Positions 1 to 8,700 of a DNA stretch of 64,000 nt are shown here, piece after piece. Source of the stretch: Humulus lupulus (lineage: Eukaryota; Streptophyta; Magnoliopsida; Rosales; Cannabaceae); contig NC_084802.1 in assembly GCF_963169125.1 (NCBI RefSeq), positions 11,594,896 through 11,658,895 on the forward strand, written 5' to 3'. The stretch's first letter is position 1; each line of letters starts with the position of its first letter. Under the pieces are notes generated by a model that saw only the letters and a program-made list of their open reading frames with translations, was not told where the DNA came from and did not search any database. The translations under genes were made by a program, and so were the position numbers.

Positions 1-619
1 TTGACAAGTTTGTAACAACTTCTGGTATGATATCTTCCCCCACGGGTACTGGAAAAAGAAGTCAACGTCGTCTACCATCTTCAGCATGTCAGTCCAAACC
101 ATCAACTTCTCCTCACGACCTTTCAAAACACCCTAAACTAATAAGCACAAACCCATCTTGTACACATCATCAACTATTTGACAACTCTCAAAAGTTCTGC
201 GCAGTTTCCCTATGCTCACTGGGGAATGACCATTGAAGTACTCAAGAATCAACCGATCCGAAGTGGTCTTCGCTTTAATCTCAGCTTCAGACGGTCCGGC
301 CTCAAAATTTAAATCAGTAACTAAAGCGAACTCCAATTGGCTAAATCTACATCTTTTTTTCCCAATATAAAACTGGACTTCGTCAGTCTTCTCCCCTCTG
401 AATTTGTGCAACAACAACTGATGGACTAAGGCACCAGAAAAATTTAATGATTCCGCCATGAAGAACTGTTTGAAAGGGGATTCCTTCACCCTATCCAATA
501 AACCACACTGTATAAATTTTGCTTTAATCTTTGGAAAGTACCAACTGCCGCGCCAAGTGATACGTCCCGTAAAATGTTCCTCTACTGGAACTATCAGTTG
601 TGGAGGTCTTAAGTTCTGC
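1..619 (-). pseudogene. DUF1985-domain gene fragment (transposon-associated), broken
   Basis: A minus-strand reading frame enters from the left edge of the window and ends near 619, where a TTTATGCAG splice-acceptor-like site precedes the first conserved residues. The protein has the DUF1985 pattern: a KRCRFSQLEFALVTDLNF block in the middle and, near the left edge, FQYPWGKISYQ, which fits the usual YPWG motif. DUF1985 proteins of plants usually accompany a Ulp1-type SUMO protease and are often carried by Mutator-like or other DNA transposons. An in-frame TAG at 133-135 interrupts the domain, after which the same frame resumes (GVLKGREEKLMVW), so this copy is a pseudogene. The Ulp1 part, if present, lies outside the window to the left. 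The family call is a motif judgement, not a search result. Confidence 0.6.
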
Positions 620-691
620 ATAAAACAAATAAATACCCAATTAAATAGAATAACAAAAAAAAACATCAAATTTTATATTATGCAATATACT

Positions 692-1025
692 ATCGAGCAA
701 CTATCGGAATCTATCGCACCATATCGGACACCAATGGAAAACTGGAACTATAACATTATCGTGCACAATCGTACCTCACATCGTACACCATCGTATTATA
801 ACATACACAACAATTTGTTCCCACTATCGGGCACACATCGTACCCAACATCGTACCCTATCGTACCTCCATCTTCAACCTCAAGTTATCAGAAAACACAA
901 CCTATCGTACCACCGTCGAACCACTATCGTACCCCTATCGTACACTCATCTTCAACCTGAAGTTATGAGAAACACAAATACTATCGTACCCATATCGACC
1001 CACTATCGTACCCTATCGTATCTCT
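692..1025. repeat. Array of degenerate ATCG-core repeats (block 1)
   Basis: About twenty copies of a short motif with the core TATCG or CATCG, mostly continuing as GTACC or GTACAC, occur in roughly 330 bases and all in the same orientation. Spacing is irregular, about 8 to 30 bases, so this is not a simple microsatellite. It lies just upstream of the DUF1985 gene (that gene is on the minus strand), which suggests a subterminal repeat zone or promoter zone of the transposon carrying it. Confidence 0.7.
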
Positions 1026-1189
1026 AAAAAAACCCAGAAATTTTTTTCAAAATTTTACAGTTTATCAGATTTCACACAGTCAGATTTAACACAGTCAAAT
1101 TCAACAATACATACTATAACATTTTTCAATGGAGAAGAGATTAAAAAAAACACATACCCTAGACATTTTTGCGCAATGGGGTGTCGGTT

Positions 1190-1312
1190 TTTCTTCTCCG
1201 GTGAGGGGTTGGAGCTTGGTTTTTCTTCGTCTCCGGTGGGGGTTGGGGCTTGGTTTTTCTTCGTCTCCAGTGGGGGTTGGGGCTTGGTTTTTCTACGTCT
1301 CCGGTGGGGGTT
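1190..1312. repeat. 34-bp tandem repeat, about 3.5 copies
   Basis: Successive units of 34 bases share the core CCGGTGGGGGTTGGGGCTTG followed by GTTTTTCTTCGTCT. The first copy is slightly diverged. The period is not a multiple of three, so the open frames seen across it on either strand are unlikely to be real coding sequence. The segment lies between the two ATCG-repeat blocks. Confidence 0.75.
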
Positions 1313-1502
1313 TTTCCGACCGTCGGGTGAGGGAGAGAGCAGCGTCGGGTGATGGTGGGTGAGGGAGAGAGAAGCGTCGGGTGTGAGTACTTATGTTGCT
1401 CGATGGTTTTGTGGGAGTGAAGAGTTGGGATTTGGGAGGGAACGGGAAATGGGCAGGGGAAAAGCCGAAACGTACGGTTTTTATTAAGTTTTTTTATCAC
1501 TA

Positions 1503-1845
1503 TTGTGTACCATCGGGTAAAATCGTGTACCATCGCACTATCGAGCAAGCATCGGGCACTTATCGGGTACCATCGTGTACAATCGTATTAATAGGTCTGC
1601 ATTAACTTAATAACAACTATCGGGCATGCATCGGACTAGTATCGATCCATTATCGTACTTAAAGGGTTTGTAGAATGAAATAAATATCGGGCAACCATCG
1701 GGTAGCCATCGAACCTTAATGACCATCGGGTAACCAAAACATATCGGGCAAGCATCGGGTGGCCATCGGACCTCATCACTAACCTTGAAACTCAACAACT
1801 ATCGTCCCTGCATCGGGCCTATATCGGACACTATCGGGCATTTAG
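1503..1845. repeat. Array of degenerate ATCG-core repeats (block 2)
   Basis: More than twenty ATCG cores occur in about 340 bases, again all on the plus strand. Here the common continuation is ATCGGGCA, ATCGGGTA or ATCGTGTAC rather than the ATCGTACC of block 1. The two blocks sit on either side of the 34-bp tandem repeat and clearly belong to one repeat system that has diverged. No coding sequence is supported across it. Confidence 0.7.
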
Positions 1846-2365
1846 AAAAAAATTCAAGGAACCCAAAAAAACGCAGATTTTCACAAACCACGATTTTCAC
1901 CCAAAAAACAGCAAAAAATACCAACAAACTACAGATCCAACATCTAAACAGCAATCTAAATCATAAAAACAACCAACAACAACAAGAATCAAAGAAAATC
2001 ACTTACCCATGTGTATCTTTCTTGCAAGATTTTAGAGAGGAAAGGTATGAGATTTTGTTATGAGAGGGGTATTTTTGGTATTAAATGAAAGATGAGCATT
2101 TGTATCATATGGTGGTTAACTTTGGTTCAAATTTTAATTATTAAGCTAATGTAAGCATGATTTATCAAATTTCCCTTTATAAACCCTGATGGGTAATATG
2201 GTGAGTAAAGGGATCCCCTCCATATTGGGTCAAGGGTTCCAATCCCATCATGCCCCTGATGTTGTGTTATTGTATGTATCTCTCTTCTTATCAAAGCTAG
2301 CTATGCCTCACTACACATACATACATATATATATATATTATGTATATGACAATTCTTTCTTACCG
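1846..2365. other. AT-rich spacer without a recognised gene
   Basis: Nothing coding is supported here. A short stretch near 2187-2245 vaguely resembles the promoter boxes of a tRNA-derived SINE but does not fit well enough to call. A short TATATA run lies near 2320-2340. Confidence 0.5.
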
Positions 2366-2696
2366 GTGGGGCTATCAGTGTTCTTAATTCGTGGATAATT
2401 TTTTGTGTGATTTTTTTATGAACGTGTATATTGTAGTTATTTAGAGCATTTTACAAATTTTCAGAAAATTTCGAATAGTTTACAGTACCGAAAACTAGGT
2501 TCAAACATCTTGCTTTCCACGCGTATAAAAAAAATTAGTCACGTGTGCAACAACATGTTTGAACTTAGTTTTCGTTACTGTAAACTATTCGGAATTTTCT
2601 GAAAATTTGTAAGATATTCTAAATAACTACAATATACACGATAAAAAAAAATAGTGCTGAAAACTATTCACAGGTCGAGAATATTAAGAGCCCCAC
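2366..2696. mobile_element. Foldback (MITE-like) element with long inverted repeats
   Basis: The segment begins GTGGGGCT and ends with the reverse complement AGCCCCAC. The two halves are inverted copies of each other. The inner arms, about 2411-2512 and 2551-2652, match at roughly 93 percent by eye; the outer arms are more diverged. A loop of about 38 bases separates them. No clean target-site duplication was found, so the superfamily is not assigned. A transcript through it would form a hairpin of about 150 base pairs, a possible small-RNA source (inference). Confidence 0.7.
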
Positions 2697-3115
2697 TTGT
2701 AAAGCTTAAAGTGAAGCCCCTACAAGAGAATTCCCCAATCTATTGTTACATATATTCTTGCTAAAGAGTAAACGACGAGAAAATATGCTGTACAGACCAT
2801 CGGTTTTAATATTATACTCACACACACAAATATTTATATATATATTTTTATATATAATTTATACAACGGAGCAAGAATCAAGTGTTAGAATATTGACGTG
2901 CTATGACAGGCCATTCATCATATAAAAAGAAGGTTAGGTTTGTTAATGGTGTTGCTTTTCTGGGAATAGATTATTATTTTCTTATTATAATATAAATATT
3001 ACATGTAAATGTATAATATAAAGATTACAAAAGAACCAAAACAAAAATAAAAGGAGTAATGTATAACATGTGATCAGTGAGGTCTCCAAAGTCTTTACTT
3101 GTGTAACCTAATATA
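2697..3115. other. AT-rich intergenic spacer
   Basis: No coding potential or recognised repeat. TATATA runs occur near 2830-2860. This is the sequence into which copia A inserted; its last five bases plus one (AAAAT at 3116-3120) form the left target-site duplication. Confidence 0.6.
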
Positions 3116-3699
3116 AAAATTATTGAAACGTGGCACACATTCTAGATTTTTTGTCCAAAAAAATTCTTCAGAAAAATAAAACAATTGCAATCTAGAAAGT
3201 GTATTCTACAAACTACAAGTTAAATATAAAGAGATTAGCACTTCTAGAATGTAATTGTAAAGTAAGTATAATCTAGAAATAAAATTTATTAAAAAAGGGG
3301 CTAAGTTGGTTTACCCAGCGACTCAACCAAGTATATACATGTATGTTAGTATGTTCAAAAATGCAACCAAGTATATATATGTAACAAGCATAGATGAAAG
3401 ATTATTATCCTTTTCCCAAACTGTACTAGGCTCTCCCATTTTTCTATCTATATATACACAAACCAAGTTAACTCTTCTTCAGACTTGTCCTATCCATTAC
3501 ATCAACAATATGAATCCATCACCCCTATATCTTAGACTAGCACACTACAACATTTTAGAGTTTATATCACATTAAAAAAATTACACTTTTTGAAAAGTGT
3601 TATTATTGAAAAATTGGGTCAATATCTTAAAAATAATACCATTGGCTTTTGAATATTGGGCTGACAAATATAATAAGGCTAATTATAAAGCCTGTTCAT

Positions 3700-4348
3700 A
3701 CAAAAAAAAAAAACTCTTCTCTCTCTCTGAACGAAGTATCCTAGATCTTCTCCACTTGCTCTCCTCACCGACGATGACTTCGCCGCCAATCTAATCGCCG
3801 GAAATTGGTGATGATAACCTTATTATCAAGCTCACGATTCGTTTATACTAGTTCCAATCCCAAGTTCCCAATTCTTTTTGCCAAAACCTAAACCCATTTC
3901 CCTGTAAGCTTCGATCGATCGCTGAAAAATCTCCCAGTTCGATCGTTTTGTAAGTTTTTTGATTAGCAATGTGGTTTTTCAACTCTTCTTCTGTTTGGTT
4001 TTTGGAAAGTTTATTATATACAAAGGACTGCCTTGGTTTATTAATTACGATTTATAGAAATTGGGGATTGATTTTGCTATGAGTAAATTTATGGATTTTA
4101 TTCAATTTTGCCTGCATTTTCTGGGGAAACTATCGAATTGGTTTCAGTGATCACAGTGATGATCTGTGGATGGAGCTGTGTTAGTGTTGGTTTTGACTAT
4201 GGTTTTGGTGGGATTGTTATCTATCTAGATCGCAGGAAGAAATAGCCAGGGAGGCAATAAAGCATGTATTAAGCGAAAGCGACTTTGGATTGAAGAAGGC
4301 GCTCATGCTCTGGCCTATATCGCTCTATCGAAGCCTCTAGTTTCTCAG
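3700..4348 (+). pseudogene. Captured 5' gene region with one unidentified coding exon
   Basis: A pyrimidine-rich, 5'-UTR-like stretch (3715-3780, with CTCTTCTCTCTCTCTG) is followed by a short exon at about 4239-4348. That exon is bounded by an acceptor (GATCGCAG) and a donor-like site (CTCAG then GTTTTC). It can be read as EEIAREAIKHVLSESDFG followed by about 15 residues and a stop (RSL*). The source gene is not recognised. It might belong to the same source as the RWA exons downstream or be a separate capture. Confidence 0.4.
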
Positions 4349-4660
4349 GTTTTCTCTCTAACTTTGAAACCTGTTTGTTCTTGGCGTAACACGCATTTAG
4401 ATACCAATACTGGATCATTAAGTCGCACACTCTACTGTTGCCTTGGTTTTGTTCTTGATCTGACTATGACTCATGATAATAAATCAGTCATTGCAGCTAG
4501 CAGCTCAAACAATTGGTATGTCTGGGATGGTAAACAGGCCTAGGCATTGGTAGACTGAGATAGAACTAAAGGAAAAGGAAACATGTCTTTGGGCAAGGGT
4601 ATTGGGTCCTTCTTTAAAGTTTCAAGTGATTGATATTAATTTGCTTATATAATTTGGTAG

Positions 4661-4845
4661 TTTTGAAGAAGCCCATAGACTCCTAATCAACATGATTGAT
4701 TCTGAAATTTTAGCTGATGTATGTACATATAGTATTGTAATTGATTCTCTTTGCAAAGTGGAGAAACTGAAAGAGTTATATGAACTGATGTTATCAAACG
4801 GGGTTTACCAGATTCACTTTGATCAAAGGCTATATGAAGGTTGAT
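4661..4845 (+). pseudogene. Captured fragment of a pentatricopeptide repeat (PPR) gene
   Basis: The frame contains FEEAHRLLINMIDSE and then CTYSIVIDSLCKVEKLKEL, the classic PPR helix pattern (TYsiLIdslCK...a.el). About one and a half repeats are present. An acceptor-like AG at 4659-4660 precedes the segment, and the frame is lost near GGGGTTTACC. PPR genes are usually intronless, so the apparent acceptor may be the capture junction. PPR proteins bind organellar RNA; this piece is too short to work. Confidence 0.65.
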
Positions 4846-5207
4846 AAAACACAAGTGTTAGTAGTGAGTTCTCATCATATAGTTTATGTTCCGTAACTAG
4901 CATTGTACAAATTAGGGAATAAGTGGCTGCATTACCCAGATTGATTGTGTTGTGTGTACCAAGACATGAGAACCAAGTACAGCAAAGGATAGCATATATA
5001 CTTCAATCAGAAAGGTACTTCAGTAAGTTGTAATTAACTTAAATCATCCAATTATCTTTGCTTTGCTTTGCAGCATCAATAAGCTTTTAATTCCTAGTAG
5101 TTTGAAATTCTTTGCAATGCTTTAATTATTCAAGAGCACAAACCTCTGTTTTGCACCTTCTTTCACCGATTCTTGATATACTAGTATTTTACTTTCTGTC
5201 TCTCTGT

Positions 5208-5210
<3 letters not shown>

Positions 5211-5242
<32 letters not shown>
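5211..5242. repeat. (CT)n(AT)n microsatellite
   Basis: A run of CT dinucleotides from 5211 to 5230 passes directly into AT dinucleotides. It lies in non-coding sequence of CACTA-1 upstream of the RWA exons. Confidence 0.9.
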
Positions 5243-5243
<1 letters not shown>

Positions 5244-5536
5244 AATATATATTCATACATATATAAACTCATATTTGGTTGATCGAATTAATGGCACTAA
5301 GTTTCATGTGGCCATGACAAAGATAAATCATTTTTATCTTATTTCTTTTTCTTTGATTATTCTAGGAGTCTGGAACCATAAAAGTATTCAGTTGTGAGAA
5401 CTAAGCCTGCAAACCTTATTTGATCCTACATTACTTGAAATTATTAAATTCCTATTTTGAAAATTTATTTCTGCGAACAGTTTCTGATTAAAATTTCCAT
5501 ATCTTATGACCATGACTATTTTTTTCCCATTAACAG

Positions 5537-6183
5537 GTCCTATTTTTGATGTATCATTACTTTGCTGCAACTGAGATATATAATGTGATCCGTGTCTTTA
5601 TTGCTGCATATGTTTGGATGATTGGATTTGGCAACTTTTCCTACTATTACATCAGAAAAGATTTTAGTCTTGCACGTTTTACTCAGGTGAATTTTTTTTT
5701 TTATTTCATTTCCATTTAATGTGTCATATGTATTTTCTAACAATAGATTTTTTATCGCCAAAAATAAAAAAATAGACTAAAACTAAAGTAATCTCATATC
5801 TTTCCTTATTCTGCACCATGCAGGGTATACCGATCCTGCAAAGCCAGATCTCTCTCGGCTGCATGAGTGGCATTTCAGATCTGGACTTGATCGTTATATA
5901 TGGATCATTGGAATGATATATGCATATTGTCATCCAAATGTAAATCATTGAATGTTCATGCTCGCCTGTCTAATAATTATTTTTCCTTTTGGTTTCTTTA
6001 GCTGAACAATATTGTTTTATCTTAGGTTGAGAAGTGGATGGAAAAATTGGAGGAAACAGAAACCAAGAAGAGAGTTTCAATCAAAGGGATTGTAGTTGCT
6101 GTTTCCGTATTTGTGAGTAGCATTTATGTGACAACAATTTTAGTATCATGAGCTTATATAATGCCAGTGATGATTTTTATGGC

Positions 6184-6221
<38 letters not shown>

Positions 6222-6651
6222 TTCTCACTTCATTCATGATCCTTTGTGTAGGTTGGTTATTTATGGTTCGAGTACATTTACAAGCTCGACAAGGTTTCAT
6301 ATAACAAGCTCCATCCCTACACCTCATGGATCCCTATAACGTGCGTGTTATACATGAGTAATAATATGGATAATATTATGATGACATAAATCATTTGCAT
6401 AGATTCACAGGACACTTCTTTCTGTCTTTAATTTCTCTTCTTTTTTTTTACCAGGGTTTATATAAGTTTGCGGAACTTCACCCAGCAGTTCCGAAATTTC
6501 TCCATATAAATTGTCTAACCCTTAAAAAGGCTCAAACATCAGGATCATTTATTCTTCTAATTTTTTTAACGTTATACTTTTGACAATTTATATGTAGATG
6601 GCTTGGAAAGGTTACTCTTGAAACCTACATTTTGTTCCACATCTGGTTGAG
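5537..6651 (+). pseudogene. Captured exons of a REDUCED WALL ACETYLATION (RWA)-like gene
   Basis: Six consecutive exons can be read at 5537-5686, 5824-5939, 6026-6112, 6252-6340, 6455-about 6520 and 6598-6651, most with clean AG and GT borders. They encode, in order, pieces ending or containing [92 protein letters not shown] and WLGKVTLETYILFHIWLR. This matches RWA proteins, multi-pass Golgi membrane proteins needed for O-acetylation of cell-wall polysaccharides. Exons are missing between the first two (the segment before GYTDP) and at both ends; the exon at 6455 loses its frame after NFS. The N-terminal region and C-terminal membrane segments are absent, so it cannot be a functional RWA. An AT microsatellite sits at 6190-6220 in one intron. 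Confidence 0.88.
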
Positions 6652-7777
6652 GTTTGTGCTCTTGATCCTTTTGTTTTGTTTGCAATGCTTTTAATGTAAA
6701 TTCTCACACTAACACAAGTTTGTACTATACAAATGCTAGTAATTTACTTATGTAAATTTAGGATTTATTGAAAAATAGCTGTTATGCTACTGAACCTTAC
6801 ATTTAAAAAAAAAAAAAGTTATATCCTAAACTTTTTTTACTTGAGACATGTTAATTAGACTTGTTGTGACCTGGTTTATTGGTTTTAAGTTTGTGTTCTA
6901 AATTTGGTCAGGTACTTCCTACTATATAAAGTTTCTTCGGAGTATACCACATGATCCAGTGATGACAGATTCGAGTTCGACTACAAAATTTTAGAAGTGT
7001 TTTTTTTTATTTTTTATTTTGTGGTGTACTACTTTTATATATTAGCTTAACTTTTTAGTTAATATTTTAGAAATGTTTTGTATTGCACTTAATTACTAAT
7101 TACTAATGTAATGATATTAATATTTTGTGAATATTTGTTTTTGTAATATATTTGATCAAAATATATACATAATAAAATTTATTAAAATATTATATAAATA
7201 AAATATAATAATTTGTTTTAAAATATATGACAATAATAAATGCTATTACATTTATAATATAACAAAAAGAAATTGTTATAAATTCATCATTTATAACATA
7301 TTATAGTGCTTAGTTTAGATAATTACAACTATAACCAAACGTTATCATTAATAAGCACGAAATGTTATAAAAAATCTATAATAACATTTTTTATAACTCT
7401 TAAATAATGTTATGAAATAGGCATAATTAGTTGCTCTTGACATCATATTTATAAGCTTGATAAATAGATATTATATGTATATTATAACAAAGAAAAAATG
7501 TTATATAATAGTTAATTATAACACAATTGATAACACTTGAAAATTATTATAAAAATGTTTGGACTTTTAATAACACGGCCTATGTTAACATTTGATAAAG
7601 TGTTATAAACTGTTTTTTATAGCATTTTTTCATAGTTATTCTAAATGTTTTTTCTTGTAGTGGCATCATCATATAATTTAGCAACTACTACTACTACTAC
7701 CTATTCTCATCTATTTCCCAAACCAAACTAATACAAGATATAATTATTTTCTCTATTCCAAATACATAAACCATGAG

Positions 7778-7791
7778 TAGTATTCAGAGCC
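7778..7791 (+). other. Primer-binding site of copia A
   Basis: TAGTATTCAGAGCC directly follows the 5' LTR and resembles the TGGTATCAGAGC site complementary to the 3' end of initiator methionine tRNA used by plant copia elements. It carries one substitution and one inserted base. Confidence 0.75.
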
Positions 7792-7832
7792 CCGTTTGAT
7801 CTCAACACTAGACGTAATCTTTTCAACTCATC

Positions 7833-8700
7833 ATGAGTACCGAATCCAGTCACACTTCTCTTTCTCTTCCAATTTTCCATGGAGAAAACTATGATTTTTG
7901 GTTTATCAAAATGAAGACCTATTTTCGTTCACAAAATCTATGGAAAATTGTTGAAGATGAATTTAGTGTTCCCGAAGACACGTCTTCGCTCTCGGAAAAT
8001 CAAAAGAAGGCTATGAAAGAGAAACAACAAAAGGATTCTCAAGCATTATTCTGCTTGTAGCAAGCTATGACAGGCGACATTTTTCCATGGATTATGGGCG
8101 CATCAACAACAAAAGAAGCATGAGACACGTTGCAGAATTGTCAAGGTATGCATAGTTAAATTACAGAAGCTTAGAAGAGATTTTGAGATACTTAAAATGA
8201 AAGATAATGAGACTGCAAAAGATTACTATTATAGAATAAATCAAATAGTAAATAAAATGGGAGCCTATGGGAAATAATTTATGACAAGAAAATAGTAGAA
8301 AAATACTAATTTCTTGTACAGAAAAATATGATGCAATAATATCCGTGATAGAAGAAACAAAATATTTAGAAACTTTGTCACCAACTTAAATAATGGGCTC
8401 TCTTGAAGCATATGAAAGTATGCGAGAAAGTCATAGTGAAAATTCGACTGAAAATGCCTTTCAGTCTAAAATTAATTCGCGGTCTCAAAAATCTAAAGTT
8501 GATGGGAGAAAATCATTAGAAAATTTTAAAAGCAAGAGTTATATCAAGAAAAACAAAAAGAAAATAACGACAAGTATTCTCCATGTGGCATTTGTAAAAG
8601 AAAAAGTCACTTGGAGAAAAACTGTTGGTTTAAAAGAAAACCTCAGTGCCAAAATTGTAAAAAATTTGGCCACACTGAAAAAAATTGTCGTTTAAGAAAA
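7833..8700 (+). pseudogene. gag region of copia A, frameshifted
   Basis: The start at 7833 gives MSTESSHTSLSLPIFHGENY, typical of copia gag (UBN2/DUF4219-like; 'F.G.NYdfW' motif). The first frame stops at 8058 and again soon after. Sequence in other frames continues the gag protein (KLRRDFEILKMKDNETAKDY near 8160). Near the end two zinc knuckles can be read, CGICKRKSHLEKNC and CQNCKKFGHTEKNC, of which the second is a proper CCHC box. Several stops and shifts make it inactive. Confidence 0.8.

Larger units (their letters stand above)
3543..7662. mobile_element. CACTA (En/Spm-type) transposon carrying host gene fragments (CACTA-1)
   Basis: It begins CACTACAACA and ends TTCTTGTAGTG, the CACTA-superfamily terminal inverted repeat, and is flanked by the 3-bp duplication GCA at 3540-3542 and 7663-7665. 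The last 450 bases are packed with subterminal motifs of the form GTTATAA and TTATAACA in both orientations. No transposase was recognised, so the element is non-autonomous. Its interior holds exon-intron fragments of at least two unrelated host genes (RWA and PPR) and one unidentified exon, all on the plus strand and with splice sites kept, which points to capture of genomic DNA rather than of mRNA. Confidence 0.92.
3121..7776 (+). repeat. 5' LTR of copia A, split by a CACTA insertion
   Basis: Its own sequence is 3121-3542 plus 7666-7776, about 530 bases. The left part aligns with 11744-11974 and 14235 onward, and the right part with about 14440-14515 of the 3' LTR. The copies share long blocks such as CAATTGCAATCT and GGCTAAGTTGGTTTACCCA. 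A direct repeat around ACCAAGTATATA is present in the left copy. Confidence 0.88.

Noticed and set aside
1159..1548. Minus-strand open frame rich in Pro, Lys and Arg
   Set aside because: It runs through the 34-bp tandem repeat, whose period is not a multiple of three, and has no domain or coding context.
2187..2245. Possible SINE head with A-box and B-box like words
   Set aside because: GGGTTCCAATCCC resembles a B box but the upstream word fits the A box poorly, and no tail or target duplication was found.
5537..6651. A functional RWA gene
   Set aside because: Start, several internal exons and the C-terminal membrane part are missing and the piece lies wholly inside a CACTA transposon.
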